From contig NZ_JAJCXB010000028.1 in assembly GCF_020564935.1 (NCBI RefSeq), positions 1 to 64,000 on the forward strand: a stretch of 64,000 bases of DNA, read 5' to 3'. Below, one piece after another: positions 45,838-53,283 of this stretch. Both the position numbers and the translations under genes were made by a program. A model generated the notes under the pieces. It was not told the origin of the DNA, searched no databases, and saw only the letters and a list, made by a program, of their open reading frames with translations. Positions within the stretch are counted from its first letter, which is position 1, and each line of letters starts with the position of its first letter. Origin of the DNA: Streptomyces pinistramenti. GTDB lineage: Bacteria; Actinomycetota; Actinomycetes; Streptomycetales; Streptomycetaceae.

Positions 45838-46548
45838 ATGGCGAGGAAGGCAAACTCAGACGGCGCTGCCGGCGCCGGCAACCCCGGGCGACTGAAGCAG
45901 ATCGTCCAGACCTACAAGATGACCCGTCGGGTCGACTCCAAGGTCGGTCTTGTCGTCGCTGGCGTGGGCATCGTCGTATTCGGCGTACTCCTTGCCATCG
46001 GCTTCGCGATCGGCCACCCCGTGTACGCGGGCATCCTGGGCTTCGTGCTGGCCTTCCTCGCGATGGCGATCGTCTTCGGACGCCGCGCCGAGCGGGCTGC
46101 CTTCGGGCAGATGGAGGGCCAGCCGGGTGCGGCGGCCGCCGTGCTGGAGAACGTCGGCCGCGGCTGGACGGTCACCCCCGCGGTGGCGATGAACCGCAGT
46201 CAGGATGTCGTCCACCGGGCGGTCGGCAAGGCCGGCATCGTCCTGGTCGGCGAGGGCAATCCGAACCGGCTGCGCGGTCTGCTGGCCGCGGAGAAGAAGC
46301 GGATGGCACGCACCGTCGCCGACGCCCCCGTCCACGACATCGTGGTGGGCGACGGCGAGGGCCAGGTGCCGCTGAAGAAGGTCCGTACGACGCTCCTGAA
46401 GCTGCCGCGGGTACTGCCCGGCGCCCAGGTGACGGCCGTGAACGACCGGCTGCGCGCGCTCGGCGACCTGATGAGCAACATGCCGGTGCCGAAGGGCCCG
46501 ATGCCCAAGGGCATGCGGATGCCCAAGGGCGGCGGCAAGATGCGCTGA
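45838..46548 (+). CDS. DUF4191 membrane protein
   Basis: A 236-aa protein: basic N-terminus, two adjacent membrane helices (about 43-84: VGLVVAGVGIVVFGVLLAIGF and GILGFVLAFLAMAIVF), then a soluble domain (VLVGEGNPNRLRGLLAAEKKRMARTV) and a Met/Pro/Lys-rich tail (VPKGPMPKGMRMPKGGGKMR). DUF4191 is an actinobacterial family of unknown function. Its ATG is 10 nt after the preceding stop with no recognisable ribosome site, so it is probably translated by coupling. Confidence 0.9.
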   Translation: MARKANSDGAAGAGNPGRLKQIVQTYKMTRRVDSKVGLVVAGVGIVVFGVLLAIGFAIGHPVYAGILGFVLAFLAMAIVFGRRAERAAFGQMEGQPGAAAAVLENVGRGWTVTPAVAMNRSQDVVHRAVGKAGIVLVGEGNPNRLRGLLAAEKKRMARTVADAPVHDIVVGDGEGQVPLKKVRTTLLKLPRVLPGAQVTAVNDRLRALGDLMSNMPVPKGPMPKGMRMPKGGGKMR

Positions 46549-46583
46549 CCGGTCGGGCCGCCCGACGCGCCCCGACCGACCAC

Positions 46584-46613
46584 AACGCCCCGGAGCCACG
46601 GCTCCGGGGCGTT
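46584..46613 (+). terminator. rho-independent terminator after the DUF4191 gene
   Basis: 14-bp stem AACGCCCCGGAGCC / GGCTCCGGGGCGTT followed by TTCGTTT, an unusually U-rich tail for this genome. Confidence 0.92.
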
Positions 46614-46728
46614 TTCGTTTCCGCCAACTCCGCTGTTTCCACTGACCACCGGCTGCCCGGGACCACCGGTTTCCCGGCCGATCCCGCGGATCGGATCCGT
46701 ACGGGGATCGGCTCCGTACCTGCACCGG

Positions 46729-47196
46729 TCAGATCCGTACCTGCACCGCCCGCGCGAGCCGGTCGTGCAGACCGCGCCCGTCGCGGTCCCAGATGACGGC
46801 GGGGATGACGACGACGAGCAGGACGGTGCGCAGCACCACCCGCGGCAGCGAGAGCCGTCCGCCGCCCTCGGCCTGCACCCGCAGGCCGAGCAGCCGCTTG
46901 CCCGGCGTGCAGCCGATGGTGCCGACGGTCAGCGCGCTCAGCACGGCGAAGACCACCAGCGCCCAGTTGCTCGCCGACTGCGCCCGGCCACCGCTGAGCA
47001 GGCCGTACGCGATGATCATGCACAGCGCCCAGTCGATGAAGAGGGCGGCGAAGCGGCGGCCGGGCCGGGCGATCGAGCCGGGGCCCTCCGCCGGCAGCCC
47101 CAGCTGCGCTCCGCGGTGGCCGAACTCGACGCCCATGTCCTCGGCGGCCGCGCGGGGCCCGGAGATCCACGATCCGATTGCTTGCCTGTTGTCCAC
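46729..47196 (-). CDS. RDD-family membrane protein
   Basis: A 155-aa protein with three membrane helices and the RDD motif set: RPGRRFAALFIDWALCMIIAYGL (the Arg and Asp that name the family) and CTPGKRLLGLRV, ending DGRGLHDRLARAVQV. The GTG at 47196 (VDNRQAIGSW) was chosen because the family starts there; no Shine-Dalgarno site is visible, so it may be leaderless. Divergent from glnA, with the GlnR boxes between them. Confidence 0.88.
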   Translation of the reverse strand: MDNRQAIGSWISGPRAAAEDMGVEFGHRGAQLGLPAEGPGSIARPGRRFAALFIDWALCMIIAYGLLSGGRAQSASNWALVVFAVLSALTVGTIGCTPGKRLLGLRVQAEGGGRLSLPRVVLRTVLLVVVIPAVIWDRDGRGLHDRLARAVQVRI

Positions 47197-47307
47197 CCGT
47201 CCACGGTACTGCGACCGCATACGTTCGATTCCCCGCGGGGCCGCCCGGACCGCCGGAAAACGGCTGTCACCAGGGCACACCAGAAGGTGCGGAGGACAGC
47301 GCGGCGG

Positions 47308-47345
47308 TTAACCTCGGCGAAACAAATGGGTCATGCTTGAGAAAT
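47308..47345 (+). promoter_or_regulatory. paired GlnR boxes of the glnA promoter
   Basis: Box a at 47308-47323 (TTAAC-CTCGGC-GAAAC) and box b at 47330-47345 (GTCAT-GCTTGA-GAAAT), their starts 22 nt apart, the usual a/b arrangement for GlnR. They lie about 100-140 bp before the glnA start, and indicate nitrogen control. Confidence 0.8.
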
Positions 47346-47446
47346 CACGCCTGCCTATGGTCGGGCAAGCGCGCCACCGCACATGGTCGCGCTCCGCGCA
47401 GCAACCCCGCGTCCGCCGACCGGTGACCGGGCTAGGAGGAGTTGGG

Positions 47447-48856
47447 ATGTTCGAGAACGCCGACGACGTAAAGAAGTACATCGCGGACGAGGACGTCAAG
47501 TTCATCGACGTCCGGTTCTGCGACCTGCCCGGTGTGATGCAGCACTTCACGATCCCGGCGAAGGCGTTCGACCCGACCGAGGAGCTGGCCTTCGACGGCT
47601 CCTCGATCCGCGGCTTCCAGGCGATCCACGAGTCCGACATGTCGCTCCGCGCCGACCTGTCGACGGCCCGTGTCGACCCCTTCCGCCGCGACAAGACCGT
47701 CAACATCAACTTCTTCATCCACGACCCGATCACCGGCGAGCAGTACAGCCGCGACCCGCGCAACATCGCCAAGAAGGCCGAGGCGTACCTCGCCTCCACC
47801 GGCATCGCCGACACCGCGTACTTCGGCCCCGAGGCCGAGTTCTACGTCTTCGACTCCGTGCGCTTCGAGACGTCGGCGAACCAGTCCTTCTACCACATCG
47901 ACTCCGAGGCCGGCGCCTGGAACACCGGCTCGGAGGAGAACAACCGCGGCTACAAGGTCCGTTACAAGGGCGGCTACTTCCCGGCCCCGCCGGTCGACCA
48001 CTTCGCCGACCTGCGCGCCGAGATCTCCCTGGAGCTGGAGGCGGCCGGCCTTGAGGTCGAGCGCCAGCACCACGAGGTGGGCACGGCCGGCCAGGCCGAG
48101 ATCAACTACAAGTTCAACACGCTGCTCGCCGCCGCCGACGACCTGATGCTCTTCAAGTACATCGTGAAGAACGTCGCCTGGCGCAACGGCAAGACCGCGA
48201 CCTTCATGCCCAAGCCGATCTTCGGCGACAACGGCTCCGGCATGCACGTCCACCAGTCGCTGTGGCAGGGCGGCAACCCGCTCTTCTACGACGAGCAGGG
48301 CTACGCGGGCCTCTCGGACACCGCCCGCTACTACATCGGCGGCATCCTCAAGCACGCCCCGTCGCTGCTGGCCTTCACCAACCCGACGGTGAACTCCTAC
48401 CACCGCCTGGTCCCCGGCTTCGAGGCCCCGGTCAACATGGTCTACTCGCAGCGCAACCGCTCGGCGGCCATGCGCATCCCGATCACGGGCTCCAACCCGA
48501 AGGCCAAGCGCGTCGAGTTCCGCGCCCCCGACCCGTCCTCGAACCCCTACCTGGCGTTCTCCGCGCTCCTCCTGGCGGGCCTGGACGGCGTCAAGAACAA
48601 GATCGAGCCGGCCGAGCCGATCGACAAGGACCTCTACGAGCTGGCCCCCGAGGAGCACGCCAACGTCGCCCAGGTCCCGACCTCCCTCCCGGCCGTCCTG
48701 GACGCCCTCGAAGCCGACAACGAGTACCTCCAGCAGGGCGGCGTCTTCACGTCCGACCTGATCGAGACCTGGATCGACTACAAGCGCACCAACGAAATCG
48801 CCCCGATCCAGCTGCGCCCGCACCCGCACGAGTTCGAGCTTTACTTCGATCTGTAA
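47447..48856 (+). CDS. glnA: glutamine synthetase type I
   Basis: ATP-dependent ammonium assimilation enzyme (469 aa, dodecamer). DGSSIRGF (about 50-57), metal ligands in FGPEAEFYVFD and GTAGQAEINYKF, KPIFGDNGSGMHVHQS ATP site, NRSAAMRIP, and the adenylylation site Y397 in KDLYELAPEE, so it can be shut off by GlnE. The ATG at 47447 has AGGAGGA 6 nt upstream, the best ribosome site in the window. GlnR boxes lie upstream. Confidence 0.98.
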   Translation: MFENADDVKKYIADEDVKFIDVRFCDLPGVMQHFTIPAKAFDPTEELAFDGSSIRGFQAIHESDMSLRADLSTARVDPFRRDKTVNINFFIHDPITGEQYSRDPRNIAKKAEAYLASTGIADTAYFGPEAEFYVFDSVRFETSANQSFYHIDSEAGAWNTGSEENNRGYKVRYKGGYFPAPPVDHFADLRAEISLELEAAGLEVERQHHEVGTAGQAEINYKFNTLLAAADDLMLFKYIVKNVAWRNGKTATFMPKPIFGDNGSGMHVHQSLWQGGNPLFYDEQGYAGLSDTARYYIGGILKHAPSLLAFTNPTVNSYHRLVPGFEAPVNMVYSQRNRSAAMRIPITGSNPKAKRVEFRAPDPSSNPYLAFSALLLAGLDGVKNKIEPAEPIDKDLYELAPEEHANVAQVPTSLPAVLDALEADNEYLQQGGVFTSDLIETWIDYKRTNEIAPIQLRPHPHEFELYFDL

Positions 48857-48891
48857 AGCGCGGGGGACCTGGTCATCGGCCCCCGAGATGT

Positions 48892-48937
48892 GCTGTGAAC
48901 TGGGAAAACGATGCTCAGTCGTTTCCCAGTTCACAGC
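48892..48937. terminator. hairpin 1 after glnA
   Basis: Nineteen paired bases with one bulged A (GCTGTGAACTGGGAAAACGA / TCGTTTCCCAGTTCACAGC), 7-nt loop. Less G/C-rich than other stems here. Confidence 0.75.
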
Positions 48938-48943
48938 TGCTTT

Positions 48944-48977
48944 CCCGGGTCTTGCCGACTTCTCGGCGAGACCCGGG
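48944..48977. terminator. hairpin 2 after glnA
   Basis: 15-bp stem with one G-T wobble, CCCGGGTCTTGCCGA / TCGGCGAGACCCGGG, loop CTTC, 6 nt after hairpin 1. Confidence 0.7.
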
Positions 48978-48983
48978 TTCCGT

Positions 48984-49022
48984 GCGAAGGCTGCCACCCC
49001 ACTCCGGGGCGGCAGCCTTCGC
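48984..49022. terminator. hairpin 3, terminator of the convergent gene
   Basis: 12-bp stem GCGAAGGCTGCC / GGCAGCCTTCGC with an inner CCCC/GGGG helix, ending 15 nt from the minus-strand stop at 49037. Confidence 0.8.
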
Positions 49023-49036
49023 CGTAGCGAGCGAAG

Positions 49037-49999
49037 CTACGCTGCCAATGGCTCCGGGACGCGCCAAGTGATGCGGAACCGCTGGTCCGGCGGAAGCCCG
49101 AATCTGCCCACCGGGCCGATCTCCTTGATGAGATAGCCGAAGATCTGATGGTGGGCCTCCTCCGAGAGCTCGTGCCAGCTCTCCGGGGTCACAGTCATGA
49201 TCTCCCGCATCAAGGACGCGTCCGACTCGGCGCGCAGCATCTCGATGCGGTCCTCACGGTCCATGGTCTCGTCAGCGTGCATGGCGCTGACCGACCGCTG
49301 GAGGAGGTTCGGCTCGACCGCCAGGCGCTGGAGGATCCGGTCGCAGCCATACCGGAAGGCCGTGTGCGCGTCGACCGCCGCCTGGTCCGGGTAGTGGTAG
49401 CCGTAGGGGCTGCCTTGTTCGGCACCGAGGTAGTCACCCTTCAGGGTCCGCAGGAGGGCACGCAGGGCGAGCTCAGCACCGTGTTCGTCGATGAGACGGA
49501 CACCGACCTGCACCCATTCGTCCTCCGAGACGACCGGCTCGTGCGGCACCGTAAGCGAGGGGTCAATCTCGATGGCGTTGAACGGGTTGATCATCATGCC
49601 GAGGACCGCCTCGGGGGTCCACTGCCCGTCGTCCGGGCCCCAGCCCTGTGACAGGGCCAGTTCTCGGGCCGACTTCATGCCGCGCGGTTCTCTCTCCCCG
49701 ACCGCGCGCCACAAGGGCAAGAACCGCGCCACCTCGGCCGTCGGATCCCGGGGTGGATCAACACAGGCGGCAGCGAGCACCGCCACGATCGACTGCACGG
49801 TCTCCCAGCGCGGGATAGACAGGCCCCTGAGGGCCGTACGGACTCCCTCGTGGCTGACGAGCGCCGGGTGGTCACCCTTGTCGATCAGGGCGCTCACCTT
49901 CCGCATGCCGGGGCGGCCCGCCGCCCGGTGGAGTTCTTCCAGGGCGCGAACCAGCTCCTGGTGAGCTTCGTTCGGAGGAGGGGCGGTGTCGATGGGCAC
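49037..49999 (-). CDS. hypothetical protein with helix-turn-helix-like N-terminus
   Basis: A 320-aa soluble protein. Residues about 10-75 (ELVRALEELHRAAGRPGMRKVSALIDKG...SHEGVRTALRGLSIPRWETVQSIVAVLA) match the N-terminal pattern of many actinomycete HTH/NTPase-type proteins: an arginine-poor helix pair followed by SxPRWETV. The remainder is acidic, with no domain I recognise. First gene of the accessory region past glnA; divergent from the Cys-rich gene with 215 bp between starts. Confidence 0.75.
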   Translation of the reverse strand: MPIDTAPPPNEAHQELVRALEELHRAAGRPGMRKVSALIDKGDHPALVSHEGVRTALRGLSIPRWETVQSIVAVLAAACVDPPRDPTAEVARFLPLWRAVGEREPRGMKSARELALSQGWGPDDGQWTPEAVLGMMINPFNAIEIDPSLTVPHEPVVSEDEWVQVGVRLIDEHGAELALRALLRTLKGDYLGAEQGSPYGYHYPDQAAVDAHTAFRYGCDRILQRLAVEPNLLQRSVSAMHADETMDREDRIEMLRAESDASLMREIMTVTPESWHELSEEAHHQIFGYLIKEIGPVGRFGLPPDQRFRITWRVPEPLAA

Positions 50000-50214
50000 G
50001 GAACGGCGGATCCCTTCGGCCTCTCAGGTGAGGGTCCGGATGACCGTCAGATAGCGCCAAGAGCATAGAAGTAGCAGGCAGCATGGCCACATGTCAGATT
50101 TCGCCAACTTCCTGTCCCGGGGCGTCAAACGGTGACAAACAATCGAAGACGGCCCGGAACATGGAGCCAGCGCCGTGAGCCAACCGGCGCCTTCTTCCGA
50201 GGAGTTGCCCGCTC

Positions 50215-51609
50215 ATGCACATCCCTGACTATGCCCGTGCCGTGATCCGGTCTGCGCTGCCGACCGTCCCCACCTCCCGGCAGGTGGGGGCACTGGACTG
50301 CTGCCTCTGCGACAAACCCTTCGGAGATCGGTTGCCCGTACCGCTCGGCCCGACACCCGAGTCGGGACTGTTCGGATGTCGCGCCTGTCTGACCCGGTTG
50401 GTCACCCGGGCACGGCGGGCCCGTGACGCCGAGCTGACCCAGGATGCCGAGCGGTCCCGAGCGGAGTCCGCGGCATGGCTGCCGGTGCGTGAGCGCCACC
50501 TCGCCCAGCTCGACAGTGTGCGGCAGGCCGCGGAGGCCGTGGCCGGGCTGGCCCGTGACGGTGACACCGAGGCGCTGCGCGTCGCCTGGCTGCTGGTCTC
50601 ACTGGAATCGGCGTACACCTGGATTCCGGACGCACCGGAGCCACCCGCCTCTGCAGATCGTGAGGACTCGGAGCTGAGGGACGAGACTTTCCGGCTCGAC
50701 CTGGCCATGATCACGGCGCGGGAGGCGGCGGCAGAGCGGCTCGCCTACCACCTGATCAACGAGGCGCAGCCCGAGGAGCCGGAGATGTGCGAGGAGTTCG
50801 AGTGCCCGGAAGGCTGCTCGGGGCGCCACGACTCCTCACACATCGACTGCGGGCCGGACGTCGTCTTCGAAAATCTGGCGGAGCACGGCATCACCGTGGA
50901 GCAGCCGGAGCCCGAACCCTTGTCGTCTCTCAGCTCTTTTGGGGAGGAGAAGCACTCGCCGCTTCCGGACATCGAGGAGCAGGCCCCTGCTGCCCTGGCG
51001 CACTTCGGCATCGACACGGATGACGCAGACGTCCTGGTCAGCGCGGCGGCGGTCGGTCTGGTCACCGACGCCTGGCGCGAGGGGCCGCTGGACGTGATCC
51101 ATGCGGCCGACGGCGGGCCGAGCGACGGGGAGATCTTCGCGCAGAGCGTTGATCTGTACCGCAGGGCCCGCACGGCGCTGGTGGCCGCGCGGGACGACGG
51201 GCCCGAGGAACTGCTCGCGTTCGTGGCCATTGCCTCGGACCTGGACCTTCCGTGGGCCGGCGGCTCACGCTTCGCGCTGCGAACGGTGTCCGAATCCGTG
51301 GCGGAGTTCGTCCAGCACGTCGACGACCGGGTCTGGTTCACCGCGGAGGTGATACGCGAACAGGGCTGGCGCGCGGGGCTGTTGCACAGAGCCGCTTCGG
51401 CCGCGTTCAAGGCTCCCGCCCACTTCGGTATGCCGGGCTGGCCCGACGCCGTCGCCTCGGCAATGGAACGTCTGGCCGTACTGGACCGGTCGGGCGCGCC
51501 CGAAGCGCTGACGGAACTCGCGGCGGTGAAAGCCGCGTTGCTCGAAGCGCCCGACCGGCTGGGGGCAGACGCCCTCGACTGGATTTCCCGCCAAGCCCTG
51601 CTCGGCTAG
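50215..51609 (+). CDS. cysteine-rich hypothetical protein of the accessory region
   Basis: A 464-aa acidic soluble protein. It has an N-terminal zinc-ribbon-like set of cysteines (DCCLCDKP...LFGCRACL, about residues 28-62) and a second cluster CEEFECPEGCSGRHDSSHIDC (about 198-218) that could bind metal. The rest is helical and Glu/Asp-rich. I do not recognise the family. The ATG at 50215 has GAGGAG upstream (9 nt). The following 205 bp hold no gene. Confidence 0.7.
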   Translation: MHIPDYARAVIRSALPTVPTSRQVGALDCCLCDKPFGDRLPVPLGPTPESGLFGCRACLTRLVTRARRARDAELTQDAERSRAESAAWLPVRERHLAQLDSVRQAAEAVAGLARDGDTEALRVAWLLVSLESAYTWIPDAPEPPASADREDSELRDETFRLDLAMITAREAAAERLAYHLINEAQPEEPEMCEEFECPEGCSGRHDSSHIDCGPDVVFENLAEHGITVEQPEPEPLSSLSSFGEEKHSPLPDIEEQAPAALAHFGIDTDDADVLVSAAAVGLVTDAWREGPLDVIHAADGGPSDGEIFAQSVDLYRRARTALVAARDDGPEELLAFVAIASDLDLPWAGGSRFALRTVSESVAEFVQHVDDRVWFTAEVIREQGWRAGLLHRAASAAFKAPAHFGMPGWPDAVASAMERLAVLDRSGAPEALTELAAVKAALLEAPDRLGADALDWISRQALLG

Positions 51610-51844
51610 AGCGCCACCCGGCCCCCCTTCCGCTGGCAGGTCCGGGGCAGGAAAGCCCTCGCATCCGGGTGTTCCTTTGAAGCATCCGGCTCGCGGAGAG
51701 TCGGTGGGCGGCATTTTCCTACGGGCCCCGGCACCCGAGGACGCTGCACATGGGCGTGGTTCGCCCAGCTCCGCACAGCAATCATTCGTGGGCTCACTAG
51801 GTACGTGACCTGAAGTGCCAGCCCGGTTGGCGGGAGGTACCAGC

Positions 51845-52753
51845 ATGCCCAGAAGCACCAACAAAGCAATTGCCCGCGCTCGAATGCAGTACCTGGGTGA
51901 ACCCAGGGCAGCTGCTCTGCACGCCGTTCCTCGTGACGGCTCCCTCGGTCTGGACACCTGCTCGCCCGAGCAGCGCAGGCTTCGCGCGCTGATGACCCTT
52001 GGGCTGTTCAACCGACCGGGGTCTTGGCAGCCTCATCGTGGCATCGCCGCCTGGGGACTCCACACCCTCGTCGCGTACGACATCATCGCCTCGCCGCGGT
52101 TCAACCGGCTCGTCGTCATCGCGGATGTGCCGCATAACGTAGCTCCGTATCTCCTGCCCAGCCGCGACGGCGGAAGCTCCCTGCCTGGGCTCCGCCTCGA
52201 AGAGTTCCGGGGGCGGCGCACATGCGTGACACGCCATCTTCCTACCGGCGCTCAACTCGTCATCACTGGAAACTCTTCCGGAGCCTGGGACGGGAATCTG
52301 CGCCCATTTCCCCGATGGGACTTTTATCCCGTCAACAGGCTCCACACGAGGCCTGAACGGGCACAGCTTGAAGAAGTCCCCGACATGAGCGAAGACACCG
52401 AACGGCTGTTGGCGGGCCTCATGTGCTGTATCGCCGCACGGGGTGCTGAAGGTAGATGGGCGATCGGCAATTGGTTCTCCGACCTGCCGATGCGCCCCGG
52501 CTGGCTCCGCGATGAAGGCGAAGACCGTTACGAGAAGCAACTACAGGGATCCGGGCGCCAATGGACGTTCCGATGGAATGGCTTCCCCCACGTCGACGAC
52601 GTAGCCGCATCACTGACCGCTTCTCCGATCGGCAGCTCCGGTGCCGTTGCTCGTGATACCGGCGACCACTTCGAAGTCCGGTTGGACGACGCAACCTTGC
52701 GCTTAAACGGGCAGCGAGTCCCCATGCAGCAGCAGTCGGAGGTCACCCCGTGA
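51845..52753 (+). CDS. hypothetical accessory protein with a TTA (bldA) codon
   Basis: A 302-aa protein starting MPRSTNKAIARARMQYLGEP, an N-terminal pattern that I associate with proteins of streptomycete mobile elements (inference). No membrane segment; several aromatic patches (RPFPRWDFYPVNRL, WFSDLPMRPGWLRDEG). It carries a leucine TTA codon at 52703-52705 (residue 287), rare in Streptomyces and read by bldA tRNA. The ATG at 51845 has GGAGG 7 nt upstream. It is overlapped by the next gene (GTGA). Confidence 0.75.
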   Translation: MPRSTNKAIARARMQYLGEPRAAALHAVPRDGSLGLDTCSPEQRRLRALMTLGLFNRPGSWQPHRGIAAWGLHTLVAYDIIASPRFNRLVVIADVPHNVAPYLLPSRDGGSSLPGLRLEEFRGRRTCVTRHLPTGAQLVITGNSSGAWDGNLRPFPRWDFYPVNRLHTRPERAQLEEVPDMSEDTERLLAGLMCCIAARGAEGRWAIGNWFSDLPMRPGWLRDEGEDRYEKQLQGSGRQWTFRWNGFPHVDDVAASLTASPIGSSGAVARDTGDHFEVRLDDATLRLNGQRVPMQQQSEVTP

Positions 52754-53034
52754 GTTGGGACAACCTCAGCCTCATCATCCTTGCCGCCTTCGGCTGCCTC
52801 ACGCTCCTGCTGACACAGGTGGGCGAGGTGCTGTCGAAGCTTCCACAGATCATCCGTGCTTGGCGACAAGTACGAAACGAGCTGCGCAACGGGGCGGATC
52901 ACGGCTGTCAGGAGCCCTCGCCGGAGTATGACGACCGAAGTGTCCGACCGGCGCCCGGAGCAGCGCGTTCCTCTGGCACGCCCTATCGGCGTGAAACACC
53001 CGGCGAGCCATCCGCACAGAGTGCCGATGAGTGA
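52750..53034 (+). CDS. small membrane protein coupled to the preceding gene
   Basis: A 94-aa protein with one membrane helix (LSLIILAAFGCLTLLLTQVGEVL, residues 6-28) and a charged, Pro/Ser-rich cytoplasmic tail. The GTG start overlaps the preceding stop by 4 nt, indicating coupled translation. Function unknown; it may anchor the upstream product to the membrane. Confidence 0.65.
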   Translation: MSWDNLSLIILAAFGCLTLLLTQVGEVLSKLPQIIRAWRQVRNELRNGADHGCQEPSPEYDDRSVRPAPGAARSSGTPYRRETPGEPSAQSADE

Positions 53035-53188
53035 ACCGCTCGATGCCCTCGCCCCCCTATCCAGGGGGAGCGTCCGGCTGGAGACAGTCGCCTTGTACCG
53101 CCAAGTGCGTCGACTGTGTACCGAGCACCTCTGGGGGTGGCCGTTGGTGCAGGTCAGAAGTATTTCCAGGCTGTACTTCGGCCTCTGA
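53027..53188 (+). CDS. possible 53-aa protein overlapping the previous gene
   Basis: The ATG at 53027 overlaps the end of the membrane protein gene by 8 nt; product MSEPLDALAPLSRGSV... ending SRLYFGL, basic in the middle (YRQVRRLCTEHLWGW). The overlap suggests coupling, but no ribosome site or family is recognised. It may be the remnant of a longer gene. Confidence 0.3.
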   Translation: MSEPLDALAPLSRGSVRLETVALYRQVRRLCTEHLWGWPLVQVRSISRLYFGL

Positions 53189-53206
53189 AGAGCACACACA
53201 CCCGCT

Positions 53207-53241
53207 GGCCCCGGTCCCTCCGTGGCGGAGGGACCGGGGCC
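53207..53241. terminator. terminator between the accessory genes and the pPIWI_RE operon
   Basis: Perfect 16-bp stem GGCCCCGGTCCCTCCG / CGGAGGGACCGGGGCC with a TGG loop, between convergent transcription units. Confidence 0.9.
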
Positions 53242-53283
53242 GGCCGAGTTACGGCTAAAGGGTCCGGGGAGCCGGTACTTCGG

